Assembly: GCA_030849075.1 (NCBI GenBank)
Contig: JASAOO010003548.1
Coordinates: 59,314-123,313 of the forward strand
Length of the DNA stretch: 64,000 nucleotides
Direction of reading: 5' to 3'
Source of the DNA: Zelonia costaricensis
Taxonomy: Eukaryota; Euglenozoa; Kinetoplastea; Trypanosomatida; Trypanosomatidae
Shown: positions 50,195-59,896 of the stretch, in pieces
How positions within the stretch are numbered: the first letter of the stretch is position 1
Layout: each line of letters opens with the position of its first letter
Position numbers and translations under genes: made by a program
The notes under the pieces: generated by a model
Told to the model about the DNA's origin: nothing
What the model saw: only the letters and a program-made list of their open reading frames with translations
Database searches by the model: none

Positions 50195-51462
50195 CACCGA
50201 GCGTGGCGAAGGTCGAAGCAAGAGGAGTGAGGGTGATGTGTGCGTCGGCGCGGGGTGTGCGTGGTGTTGTCCAAGTCCGTAGAATGAGCGAAGCCTATAT
50301 TGTCCGTGCCGGTTCACGGCTCGTCTTCCGTTACAATTCGTCCACAAAAAAAAAGAAGGGGAGGCTGCGACCCTCTGCCCCCCCCCCCTTCCCCTCCCCC
50401 CTCCCACACACACACAGCCGCATTCAAACTGCTCACACGACGCGACATGCATGTCAGCGACTCTCCAGCGGCGGACACAAGCGCGCACAGGTTCTGAGTG
50501 CCTCACCCCCTTTCTCCCTGTAAACTCCCACCGCAAAAAAAAAAAAAACGAAATGATCGTGACTTTGTTTTTAATGGCGCCGCCTTTGTGCCCTGTTTCT
50601 CTTCCGATTTCGTGTTGCGCCCCGCGCTTCGTGTGTGTCTCTCCTTCTTCTCGCACGCGCTTTCACGCCTCTCGCAGCTTCTGCCCCCACTGTCTCCCCG
50701 TTTGTGGTGGAGGGGGAAAGGGTTTGTGTGCGTGTGTGTGTGTGTGTGTGCGGGGGGAGACTGCAGCTCGTCCACTCCGCTGACTTTGTTTTGTTGTGTT
50801 TCTTTCACTCTTTCCCTGCCCACATGCTTTTTTTTTTTTTTTGCTTCCATCGCCCCTACTTACATCCTGAAAAGCACACGTGACGGCGCTTGTCTGTGGC
50901 GGTCTGTGCCAGCCTCCGCTTCGCCGCCGCCAATGCAGCGCCCCCGTCGATGCCGCCCAGACGGCGCTTTAGGGAACTGCGCCGTGAGTGACATGTGCAC
51001 ACCTGCTCTGCCAAACGGCGCCTGTGAGCTTGCGCGGTCGCTGTTAATACTCGACCTGGCGGCCGCTTCTTTCAGTCTACACCTTTTTTTCACGGGCGAC
51101 ACGACTGACGCCATCACACGGTACGCTGCGCTTGCAACCTCGTCATCGCGCTCTCTCCTCCTCGCCCTGTCTCATCACCACCGCCTCTCCTCCGCCGTAT
51201 GGACGCCACGGCATGCACACATCACACGCAGAACCCCCCGTACGAAAAAAAAAGGAAAGAACATACAAGCAAACACGCAAACAGAAACCCCCCTCACGAC
51301 TGTACGGCGCGGTGAGCCACACGAAGGGGAGAAGGGCGAGGCGGTGCATGCGAACAGCGGCAGTCCCGTCACACACGCTGGACAACATACACAAACACAC
51401 ACACACACACGGATCTGCAGTTGAACCTCATCTTTTCCTGGGCCGTGTATGTAGCGCGGGTC
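50195..51462 (+). other. Spacer before PRORP
   Basis: No gene. It holds a GT repeat (50725-50750), T and A runs (50536-50549, 50829-50842), and a CA repeat near 51393-51409. Possible acceptors are AG at 51419-51420 and at 51453-51454. Confidence 0.5.
50725..50750 (+). repeat. (GT)n microsatellite
   Basis: About thirteen GT units with one C interruption. Confidence 0.9.
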
Positions 51463-53712
51463 ATGCGAGGTCGACGTGTGCCCGCTGCTGCGCAGTGGCA
51501 CACACGCGCCGCACCCGAAGCGCCCCGCCGTCTCCCTCCACAGCATTCACGTTACTGCGGCGCCTTGGTGGCATTCAAAGGTGGCGGACTGCTGCGCACA
51601 GATGACACTGTTCACCTGCAACGGCGGCTCTTTTGGGTTAGCAGCCCAGCACTGGCGTGGCGTCTATGCAGCCCCACAGGTGGCAGCAGCAGCAGCAGCG
51701 ACACCAACACGACTTCCCCCCAAAAGTTCGTGTCGACAGAGTCAGCCGCGAAGCGCAGCAAAAAGCACGAGCCTTCTCCAGAGGAGCTGCTGGTGCGCCG
51801 CGTGAACGCGCTGGTGGGCCAGCGTGACGCCGCGGCGGCGGTGCAGGCCGTGAAGGCGGCGCTCAAGGGCGGCGTCGACATCACGGCTCGCGTCCCCGCC
51901 GCGACCACCGCCGCTACGAATGCAGCCGAAGGCGCCGGACCACCGCCCGCCCCAACCGCCTCGACCACCGCCGCACGTCGTCCGCCGGTCTTCTCCACCA
52001 GGGCCTTTGCGGCTGCTCTCTTCGCGTGCGAGGCGACCGGCGACGCGGCGGCGGGCTTGTCGCTCGTGGACGAGGTGCGGCGCAGCGCGTCCGCCGGCGT
52101 CTCAGCCGAGTGGCTCTCCACGGAGCACGTCCTGTCCGTGGTGCTGCGGCTGCAGTGTGCGGCTGGCGACGGCGACGGAGCGCAGCACATGTTCGCATAC
52201 CTGGATCAGCACAAGCTGCTTCGCCTGCGCAGCGCGGCAGCGTACTTGCAGTTCTGCTGCAACCAGCTGCAGAGCCGCGATCTGGCCATTGCCGTGTACG
52301 AGGCAGCGCTGCGGCACAAGATCGAGCTCGCGGAGCCGGACTACCTGGCGCTGGGCCGCATCTGCGTGCGTGTGCGCGAGCCCTTTCGGACGCTGCTGTA
52401 CATGCTGCAGGAGATGCGTGAGCACGTCGCGGAGGTGAGCGAGGCGATGGCGCGTGACGTTCTCGAGCCGTGGGTGCGCCTCGCGCGCGAAGACACTCGC
52501 GTGGCGGCTGTCGGCGGCGGCGCGGTGGCACAGGTGCAGCTCCAGTGGGTGGATGGGATGCGTTTAGACTGCGCTACAGCACACGCGCCGCCCTTTAGCC
52601 CTCCTTCCCACGCCTCGGTCGACTCTCGCGCGTCGCCCGCGGACGTGGTGGTGCGTCAGCGCGGTGTGTGCCCGGCGTGCACGACGGAGCTCGCCGGCTA
52701 CCCCTTCACGGCTGCCTGCCGCACGCACCTCCTGCGAGAGCTGACCGAGCTCGTCATCCCGCGGGCGTGCCGCAGCAGCCGCGCCAAGATGGGGTTTGAA
52801 CACTGGAAGCGCTACATTCACGCCCGCCGCGATGCCGGTGACCGTGTCGACACGTTCATCGACGGCGCCAACCTCGGCTACTACGGCCTCTCGAGTTGGT
52901 ATGACCTGGCGAAGAGAGCGCTGTTGCTGCACCGCGGCGTGCCTGAGAGCCGCATCACGGCACACGACCTCGACTTCAACGCGCAGTGCAAGGGGGCTGG
53001 CCACGGCGTCGACGTCGGCGTTAACTTTCAGCTGATCGACAGCGCAGTGCGACTGGCCACAGAAACGTACGGGCTGCGCAAGCCGCTCGTCATGCTGCAC
53101 GAACGTCACGTGGAGCCCAAGTTCATGACGTCGGAGAGCGAGACGATTGTGCAGCGCTGGCGTGCGCGTGGGTGGCTTTACTGCTCTCCTACGGGGTTGA
53201 ACGATGACCTCTGCTGGCTGTATGGGGCCCTCCTTCTCACGGACCCCACCGACACTGTCCAGGGCAGCACTGCCGCGTCCGCATCGGCGCCGCCACACCG
53301 CACGCTCGTGTGCACCAACGACAAGATGCGCGACCACCACTTTCGCCTTTTGAGTCCGCGCGCCTTCACGCGGTGGCGAGACCGGCACCGCATCGCCTTC
53401 CGCTGTGCCCGGGTGGAGGACCGCACGGAGCTGCACTGGACGTTGCCGGCGCCATTCGAGCGCTGCATCCAGCGCCACGACACGCAAGCCGCCACACCGG
53501 CGCAGACAGCAGCGATCACGACGGCGTGGCACATTCCGATCTCGATGACGGGGGCGCCCACCGCGGAGGGCTTGAGCCCTCGGGCGGACGGGGGGGCCGA
53601 CTCCGCAGAGACGGACGGCGCGGACCCGATGAGCGAGATGCATGCAGCGGAGCCGACGCCTGCCAGGCCTGGCCCATGGATCTGCTTGACGGTGCGCCCC
53701 GTCACGGCGTGA
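51463..53712 (+). CDS. Protein-only RNase P (PRORP)
   Basis: A 749-residue enzyme that removes the 5' leader of precursor tRNAs without an RNA subunit. The N-terminal 70 residues are Arg-rich with few acidic residues, like a mitochondrial presequence. A helical-repeat (PPR-type) region spans about 110-350. The NYN metallonuclease domain carries FIDGANLGYYG with Asp467, LNDDLCWLYGA with Asp581/Asp582, and CTNDKMRDHH with Asp620 and Asp624, matching the catalytic Asp set of plant PRORP. The structural zinc ligands are also present: CPAC (Cys403, Cys406), the His of WHIP (690) and Cys741 near the C-terminus. Trypanosomes have a nuclear and a mitochondrial PRORP; the presequence points to the organellar one. 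The start at 51463 is the first AUG of the frame. Confidence 0.95.
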   Translation: MRGRRVPAAAQWHTRAAPEAPRRLPPQHSRYCGALVAFKGGGLLRTDDTVHLQRRLFWVSSPALAWRLCSPTGGSSSSSDTNTTSPQKFVSTESAAKRSKKHEPSPEELLVRRVNALVGQRDAAAAVQAVKAALKGGVDITARVPAATTAATNAAEGAGPPPAPTASTTAARRPPVFSTRAFAAALFACEATGDAAAGLSLVDEVRRSASAGVSAEWLSTEHVLSVVLRLQCAAGDGDGAQHMFAYLDQHKLLRLRSAAAYLQFCCNQLQSRDLAIAVYEAALRHKIELAEPDYLALGRICVRVREPFRTLLYMLQEMREHVAEVSEAMARDVLEPWVRLAREDTRVAAVGGGAVAQVQLQWVDGMRLDCATAHAPPFSPPSHASVDSRASPADVVVRQRGVCPACTTELAGYPFTAACRTHLLRELTELVIPRACRSSRAKMGFEHWKRYIHARRDAGDRVDTFIDGANLGYYGLSSWYDLAKRALLLHRGVPESRITAHDLDFNAQCKGAGHGVDVGVNFQLIDSAVRLATETYGLRKPLVMLHERHVEPKFMTSESETIVQRWRARGWLYCSPTGLNDDLCWLYGALLLTDPTDTVQGSTAASASAPPHRTLVCTNDKMRDHHFRLLSPRAFTRWRDRHRIAFRCARVEDRTELHWTLPAPFERCIQRHDTQAATPAQTAAITTAWHIPISMTGAPTAEGLSPRADGGADSAETDGADPMSEMHAAEPTPARPGPWICLTVRPVTA

Positions 53713-54410
53713 GCCGGCGCGCGGGTCCGCCGCGCTCGCTCTGATGCGCAGTGGCACTGCCTTTGCGGCCGTGTCGGCGCTGTTGTTCTGGTTCCTCCGC
53801 CCGCCCCCCCCTTCGCCCCCCCCCCCTCACTCTGATGCTTAGCCCTGCGAGAATGATGAGGAGGGAGGGGTCTTGGCTCTCAGGGGCATTGCGGCTTATG
53901 CGAAGTCGTGGGCTTCACCAACTATCCTCACAGAACTCCTGCGAAACCACACACCTAAGCGGAGAAGCGCTCACTTGAGCTTTGAGCGGTGCTGCACGTG
54001 GTGCATACACAGAGCGAGGAAAGGTGATGCAGCTGTGTTGCTCCTTGTGCATGCGCTGTGTCGATCCAGCGCAAAAGAAGTGGAGACGTCTTCAAGGCTC
54101 AGTGCTTAGCTTGCTTTGAGATCACCTACGGTGCTGACGCCCCCCCCCCCCCTTTCCCCCGTGCTGCGCCGCGGCAAAGCCCATCGCTGCTCTCCTTCCT
54201 GGATGCGACTCCACTCACTTTCTTCAACGTTCTTGTCCGCTGACTTCTCGCTTTGTTGCTCCCCCCCTGCGTACTCTTGCGTAATCACCCACCCACCCAC
54301 ACACCCACCCCTGTCCACACACACAAACACAAACACAAACACACAACTTGATCATCTTCGCCTGGCTGTCACGGCTGCAGTCTTGAAGGAATTCTCTGTG
54401 TGGCAGCAAG
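53713..54410 (+). other. Spacer before the L37e gene
   Basis: No gene. It has C runs (53813-53826, 54140-54152) and short CACCC and CAAACA repeats (54284-54342). The AG at 54379-54380 is the probable acceptor. Confidence 0.5.
54379..54380 (+). promoter_or_regulatory. Predicted spliced-leader acceptor AG of L37e
   Basis: GGCTGTCACGGCTGCAG precedes, 31 bases before the ATG at 54411. The C/T tract is interrupted, so another AG (54404-54405) is possible. Confidence 0.35.
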
Positions 54411-54662
54411 ATGACGAAGGGTACGACGTCGATGGGTCAGCGCCACGGGCGCACGCACATTCTGTGCCGCCGCTGTGGCCGCAACGCCTACCACGTTCAG
54501 TGGGAGCGCTGCGCCGCCTGCGCCTACCCGCGCGCCAGCCGCCGGCGCTACAACTGGTCTGTGAAGGCCATCAAGCGCCGCCGCACCGGCACGGGCCGCT
54601 GCCGCTACCTGAAGGTGGTGAACCGCCGCATCGCTAACCACTTCAAGACGCCCAAGGCATAA
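54411..54662 (+). CDS. RPL37: 60S ribosomal protein L37e
   Basis: An 83-residue basic protein with the L37e layout: TKGTTSMGQRHGRTH at the N-terminus, a zinc ribbon with Cys19, Cys22, Cys34 and Cys37 (CRRCGRNAYHVQWERCAACAY), and a basic C-terminal half (SRRRYNWSVKAIKRRRTGTG, then YLKVVNRRIANHF). L37e sits in the 60S subunit, bound to 28S rRNA. Cytosolic ribosomal proteins of this kind are fully conserved in eukaryotes and this one looks intact. It is a single copy in the window. The length is slightly shorter than the mammalian protein (about 97), which is usual for lower eukaryotes. Confidence 0.97.
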   Translation: MTKGTTSMGQRHGRTHILCRRCGRNAYHVQWERCAACAYPRASRRRYNWSVKAIKRRRTGTGRCRYLKVVNRRIANHFKTPKA

Positions 54663-55638
54663 GTCACACGCAACCACGCGTGCTGCGCGAAGTAAGAGCA
54701 GTCGGACACGACGAACACGGAGGCAGATGGCTTCGCGAGGGGGGGGGGGGGAGGGAGGCGACGCCATGCTTCTGCGTGACACGCCGTCGCCCCGCGCCTG
54801 CCTCGAGCTCCCCGCCTCCGTGTCCGGTCCTCCCCCCTGTGCTCCTCTTCACGCACGTTGCTGATGGCCTCCTGCGTGGGTCCTTTTTGCTTTGTTTATC
54901 ATTTCCATCACTTCAAATCCAAAAAAAAAGAAGCATAGAGCAACCGCATCCACGTCACAAAGGAGACCTTCGCGAGAATGGGTTGAAGGCATCTCGTGCG
55001 CATCGACGTGTGAGCGATGCACAACACGGCTCACGGATGTGTGTATGAGGGAAGGGGGAGGAGGAGGGCCTACCACTGAGCAGTGGTGTGCCACTGCGCA
55101 GCCTCCTTGCTTGCGCTTAACCTGCTTTCGCTGACAGATGTGGTGCGGGGCCTTGAGCGGCCAGAAAACAGGAGAGAAGGGGGATGGCTAGTGGCGTTGT
55201 CCAAAGTCAAATGTTGCATGAACGCAGCCTTCCTCCTTCTCCCCCCTCCACTTACTCCACCGATGGCTGACCATGCACTTCCTGACCCACGCCATGACAT
55301 GAACTTGCCCACACCCGTCCTATCCGCGTCTTGGCACACACGCATACACGCCGTAAATATGCGACATTTCCGTTTTTCTCTGTCTGCCTGGTCGTGCGCA
55401 CACCTCAACTGAAGGCAACGGCAACAACAAAGACAGCACAAAACACCACAGACGACGATCAGAACTGAAAAGCGGAGCTCGGTGTCAGCGGCGGCGCAAC
55501 ACGGGTGTCGGCAGCGCATCTTCGCCTCCGTCCAGAGCTGTCCCACTAAACTGCCGCACACTGTGGCCCCTCTCATCCATTGAGCAACACAGACGCACGC
55601 ACACACACACACACACGTTCAGTCGCACACCAGCCCGC
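54663..55638 (+). other. Spacer after the L37e gene
   Basis: No gene. A G run (54740-54751), an A run (54921-54929) and a CA repeat (55602-55617) are present. Probable acceptors are the AGs at 55583-55584 and 55591-55592. Confidence 0.5.
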
Positions 55639-57462
55639 ATGCCGCCGCAGCCGGGACCGCGGAAGGCGTTGCAGCCCTCACCGCATGGCAACAGCGGCAG
55701 CGGGGGCCCGAAATTCGACGACCCGGTGAGGTCGGAGCTTCCGCCGCTCGCCCCACCTCCGCCCCTGCCACCGGCGGCCTCGCACGCGGCGGATGCGCCG
55801 GACGGGGACTTCTCCATGATGGACTTCCTGGCCCAGGTGTCCGCCATGGCCGGCGTGGAGGAGGGCACATCGGCAGGCGGTGGCGGTTTGACAGCGGAGA
55901 CCGACCTCGGAGGGTTCCCACCGCCGCCGTCGTCGCCCTTTTCGTTTTTCACCGCTTCCTTCGGCCTCGAGGTCGGCAGTGAGGCTGCAGCAGGTCGCGC
56001 AGACGCCCCGCGCGAGCGGGATGCAATCATCCAAAACTTCGTGTCTGCAACGGCGACCAGAGACCCGGGCGCGGCGCCCGCTTTCGCCGGCCATGTCGCT
56101 ACCCGTACCACTCTGGAGCACCTCAACGCAGCGCCCGGCCTGATGCCGGACGCGCACTGGCGCCTGGGTGAGCCGCCGGCGGCCGCGTCCATCGAAGCGG
56201 CGGGGCCGAATGCCGCTCCCATGGCGGCTGTCGCCCTGACCGCGCCGGAGCACGGCGGTGTGGCGAGCTGGGACCGGGCGGAGGACTTCGCGGACATGAT
56301 GGCCTTCAACTTCGCCGACGTATTTGCAGAGCCGCCACCGTCCATGTGGGGGACGGCTGCGACAGAGGAGGAAAGGGAGCCGCTGGGGGACAGCTCCACC
56401 GCAGCAACGACCGCCCAGCCGGGTGCACCGAGGACGACTGCCGTGAGCACCGTCGGACACGACGACGCGCTCGCTGCCGCGCCGACTGCTGCACCGCTGC
56501 TGCCGTCGCGCGACGCCGTCAGCCATGTGAACGCAGCGGAGGGCAAGACGAACGAGGAGGGAGGCGAGGGTGTTGAGGGGAGGCCAGAGCCTGGGCAGGC
56601 GCCGCGGCCACCCCGCACCTCCGCCCCGCATCCCCATACGACGGCAGAAGCGCCGCACGACGAGCCGACAACGCGTGATGGGGCGGCGGAGGAGGACGCC
56701 GCCCCGCCACCACCAGCGGCAGCGGTACCCCTTCACAACGGGAGGGTGGCGCAGGAGTTACGCGCCGCCTCCTCTCACGGGCCGCGCCGCCTCGCCACAC
56801 CGGTAGCCGCATCTGCGTCGGCCACTCCGACGTCGACACCGCGCCCTGCAGCCACGTCCGCAAAGGCGGTCGCGGCGGGCGGCTCTGCCGTTTGCGACCC
56901 ATCGAGCGCGGCGCTCCAGCAACTGATCGCTGCGGCGCAGGAGGCGTGTGCGCGGGCGGCGGCGGTGGAGCGGGCAGGCGCCTCCCCGGACGGTGAAGGC
57001 AGAGGGGAGGAGGAGGAGGGGCTGCGTCACGCCCGCTGCCGTGGCGGTGAGGACGCAGCCGAGTACTACGCGTCCGATGCGGTCTTCTTTGCGGAGGCGG
57101 CGCAGGTGCAGCAGCAGGTGGGGCGGCTCACCGAGGACTCCGCAAGGTCCGCCGCGGCGCTGCAGGCACAGACGAGCGACCTGCTCCGCCTCCTCGGCCC
57201 GCACGCCGCGCTCTCCTCCCTCGTTGGTGAGGCGTACCACTCCACTCCCGTCGTGCACCTCTCGACCGCACTCGTGTCGCTGTTGGAGGGGCTGGTGAAG
57301 GACGATACCAGCAGCGGCGAGGACGAGGACTGGACAGAGGCGGACGTCAACGGCGGGTCGACAGCAGACGCGGCGTTGTCTGGCGAGGATGCAGGCGTCA
57401 GCATCGCCACGAGCAGCGTCGCCACTTCTACCACCGGTGAGGACAGTCACGCGCAGGGGTAG
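55639..57462 (+). CDS. Hypothetical low-complexity protein
   Basis: A 607-residue protein with no recognised domain. Most of it is rich in Ala, Pro, Gly, Glu and Thr and probably disordered, with Pro runs at about 35-46 and 94-98. Short conserved-looking islands are FSMMDFLAQVSAMAG (about 58-72), FSFFTASFGLEV, and a helical segment near the C-terminus with FFAEAAQVQQQVGRLTEDSA followed by LLRLLGPHAALSSLVGE. The tail is acidic (SSGEDEDWTEAD). There is no signal peptide or membrane segment. Real coding is supported by the single long frame, consistent G/C third positions and a C/T-AG leader; the function is unknown. Confidence 0.65.
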   Translation: MPPQPGPRKALQPSPHGNSGSGGPKFDDPVRSELPPLAPPPPLPPAASHAADAPDGDFSMMDFLAQVSAMAGVEEGTSAGGGGLTAETDLGGFPPPPSSPFSFFTASFGLEVGSEAAAGRADAPRERDAIIQNFVSATATRDPGAAPAFAGHVATRTTLEHLNAAPGLMPDAHWRLGEPPAAASIEAAGPNAAPMAAVALTAPEHGGVASWDRAEDFADMMAFNFADVFAEPPPSMWGTAATEEEREPLGDSSTAATTAQPGAPRTTAVSTVGHDDALAAAPTAAPLLPSRDAVSHVNAAEGKTNEEGGEGVEGRPEPGQAPRPPRTSAPHPHTTAEAPHDEPTTRDGAAEEDAAPPPPAAAVPLHNGRVAQELRAASSHGPRRLATPVAASASATPTSTPRPAATSAKAVAAGGSAVCDPSSAALQQLIAAAQEACARAAAVERAGASPDGEGRGEEEEGLRHARCRGGEDAAEYYASDAVFFAEAAQVQQQVGRLTEDSARSAAALQAQTSDLLRLLGPHAALSSLVGEAYHSTPVVHLSTALVSLLEGLVKDDTSSGEDEDWTEADVNGGSTADAALSGEDAGVSIATSSVATSTTGEDSHAQG

Positions 57463-58083
57463 TGGCACGAACCGTGCTTCGCGCCTTGTTCTTTTTTTCT
57501 ATTTCCCTTGAAGCACCACTGTCCCCGTGCAACGCTGGAACACGCGGGGTGGGTGTGGGTGTGTGTGCGTGTGACACATCTGCTATTCACTTCGCTTTCT
57601 TTTCTTTTCTTTTGGCTGTCTGTTTCTCAACTGCTACGCCTCTGCTCATCGTCTTCTGCGGCCGCGCCGCCGCCCTCCCCCTCTGCCTTTCCTCTCTCCT
57701 GTTTCGCGCGCCGCCTTCAGACAAGATCAACACGCCACAACGCTGCGGAATGCATCTCCTTGCCTGGTGACACCCTTCGCGGTGAGGCGCGTAGGACTGT
57801 GCTCGCCAGTTTCTCCCCGGTGACCTCACGAGTGTGAGTGGCTCTCGGTGAATGCCACAGCAGGTGTTGCGTCCATGGCAGCACCTGCCGTGGCGACGCA
57901 GGGCAGTGGGCACGACGCACACTCCTCTGCCGCGCTCCGCCTCATGCGGTGGCTGCAGAGGGCGAGGGAGGGGGGGGGCACTGCGCACCCTTCTCGACTC
58001 CTTGGATAGGCTTCTGCTGAGACTGCACTCGACACTTTCTACATGAAGTATCATGATCACTGTATCCGTACATCATCACACGA

Positions 58084-58109
58084 ACACACACACACACACA
58101 CACACACAC
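58084..58109 (+). repeat. (CA)n microsatellite
   Basis: Thirteen uninterrupted CA units in the spacer, 155 bases before the next start codon. Confidence 0.9.
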
Positions 58110-58217
58110 GCGTGAAACGAAGCAAACATCGCCGACACAGCTCGGGGGAGCGCACGTGGCGTTGAGTCACCACACCCAGCTTCCTTTCCACCTGAACCAG
58201 CACGTACCTTTTCTTTC

Positions 58218-58219
58218 AG
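58218..58219 (+). promoter_or_regulatory. Predicted spliced-leader acceptor AG of the C2H2 protein gene
   Basis: CCTTTTCTTTCAG is a strong match to the C/T-tract-plus-AG rule, 46 bases before the ATG at 58265. Confidence 0.6.
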
Positions 58220-58264
58220 CCTCCCCTCCCTTCTCGTTTTCACGCACAAACGTGCGGCACCATC

Positions 58265-59896
58265 ATGCGATCCGTGTGCGGTATGCCGAGGAGTGGCGCC
58301 GCGCAGGTGCTCCACCGGACAGCAGCCGCTGCGAGGGCGCCCCCTAGCGCTGTCGCATCTCTCCGCCGCCTTCCTCTGGCGGTGAGGCGTGTTGCTGGCG
58401 ACTGCGGCCTCGGCGCACGCGGCGCCTGCGCCCGTTTCTGCGCCACCGCCGCTGCAGCCCCGTCGTCTGCGTCGGCGGTAGCTGTTTCACCGGCGCCGAG
58501 GGTGCATTCACAGGGGGCGACCGGGGCCGGCGGCCCCACCGCCACCGCAGCGCAGGACGATGACTACTGCAGTCTGTGTGACGCGCACTTCACCTCGTGG
58601 TCGGCGCACAGCAGCGACCAAGCTCACGTCGCCCGCGCGGTGGTGTGCCAGTTTTTTGTGATGCCCGAGCGGAGCGAGAGCATTATGCAGCACCTCGAGC
58701 GGCACATCGCGCTTGACCTGCGCGAGGTGGACGCGCTGGCTCTCCGCAAGGTGCAGCGCCGTCGCACGCGCCTTCTCGCCGGCATGATCCATCTCGTGGA
58801 GGAGGGGGTGCTGTGCGACAGCATTCCCGAACGGATGGACAAGCCGTCGCCAACTGGCGCGGCGCGAGGTGTCACCGCCGCGGCGCTGAACGTGCACGCA
58901 GATCGCTTCATGACAGACGTGCTCCTTGGCGACGCGGTGATGCGGCGCGAGGTGCTGGACCGCTGTGCGCGGCTGATTCCGACCCTCATGGCGCGCGAGC
59001 TGCACTGCGTTGCGACGTACTTGACGACGCCGCGGCAGCTGGCCCGCGTGTTCGACGAGCTGGCGCTGCTGGACCTGCTCGCTGCCCGCCCCGGAGCGCA
59101 ACCCGAGAGCGCTACGCCTACCCCCTCTGACGGATCCGGCGATGCCACCGCGCAGGCCGCCGCCGCCGACGCTGCATCCCCGCGGTGGTCGTTGACGCGC
59201 GAGAACAAGGCGCTCATCGTGTGCGCGTGCCTGGGCGAGCTGCACCGCTTCCACGACCGCACGCGGCTAGTCTCCGTCGCGACCAAGGCGGCGGCGGATG
59301 CAATTGTGCTGCACGTGCTAGCCGGTCACTCCCGCGAAAACTTGATTGCCGAACTCGTGCACGACGCCTTGCAGCGTATTGTCGACGAGGGCACTCCGGT
59401 GTGGCGCCAGTACCAGGAGGAAGCGAAGCGCCGCGCTCGTGCGCAGGCACCGCAGGCGGCGACGGCGGCGGAGCAACGCGGTGGGATTGCGGGTGCGGCG
59501 AGGGGCGGCACGCGCATGAATCTGCGCTACGCCCCGCTGGCGGCGCAACCGACTCCGTCGCCGGTCGCCACGGAGGAGATGACCGTAGACGAGGCGGCCA
59601 GCCAACACCTCTTCGAGTCGTACTTCCCCTTCCGTGACGTGCGCGCATCCGGTAGCGACACGGCGGCGGCCACCCTCGCGCAGGGAGAGGGGGCCGCTGC
59701 AGCTGCTGCTGCTGCAACGTTGCTCGAGGATACGGATTACGTTCCTGCTGCTCACATGGCGGCGAAGCACTGGGAGCCGCTTCTGCACGATATGCGACAG
59801 CGAGCGGTGGCGTGGAACAGCCTCGACATGGTGGCACCGTCCCCGCCCTTCACGGCGACGCGCATCAAGAAGCGTGATAAGGAAACGGAAGACTAG
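58265..59896 (+). CDS. Probable mitochondrial protein with a U1-like C2H2 zinc finger
   Basis: A 543-residue protein. The first 46 residues contain many Arg and Ala and no acidic residue, a good mitochondrial presequence. A single zinc finger follows at 101-121, YCSLCDAHFTSWSAHSSDQAH, with Cys102, Cys105, His115 and His121 (C-x2-C-x9-H-x5-H), the spacing of U1-type fingers. The rest (125-430) is helical, with two blocks (HLERHIALDLREVDALALRKVQ and RCARLIPTLMARELHCVATYL) that could be a helical-repeat scaffold, then an Ala/Gln-rich part and a short conserved-looking C-terminus. U1-like fingers with presequences occur in mitochondrial RNA-editing and ribosome proteins of trypanosomatids. That fits, but I cannot name the protein. 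Confidence 0.75.
   Translation: MRSVCGMPRSGAAQVLHRTAAAARAPPSAVASLRRLPLAVRRVAGDCGLGARGACARFCATAAAAPSSASAVAVSPAPRVHSQGATGAGGPTATAAQDDDYCSLCDAHFTSWSAHSSDQAHVARAVVCQFFVMPERSESIMQHLERHIALDLREVDALALRKVQRRRTRLLAGMIHLVEEGVLCDSIPERMDKPSPTGAARGVTAAALNVHADRFMTDVLLGDAVMRREVLDRCARLIPTLMARELHCVATYLTTPRQLARVFDELALLDLLAARPGAQPESATPTPSDGSGDATAQAAAADAASPRWSLTRENKALIVCACLGELHRFHDRTRLVSVATKAAADAIVLHVLAGHSRENLIAELVHDALQRIVDEGTPVWRQYQEEAKRRARAQAPQAATAAEQRGGIAGAARGGTRMNLRYAPLAAQPTPSPVATEEMTVDEAASQHLFESYFPFRDVRASGSDTAAATLAQGEGAAAAAAAATLLEDTDYVPAAHMAAKHWEPLLHDMRQRAVAWNSLDMVAPSPPFTATRIKKRDKETED

Larger units (their letters stand above)
57463..58264 (+). other. Spacer before the C2H2 protein gene
   Basis: No gene. It carries a CA repeat (58084-58109). 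The T-rich tract 58207-58217 gives the acceptor TTTCAG at 58218-58219. Confidence 0.55.

Noticed and set aside
49760..50656. 298-codon minus-strand frame at the end of the membrane protein gene
   Set aside because: It lies mostly antisense to the 1036-residue gene and has Arg/His-rich composition without motifs.
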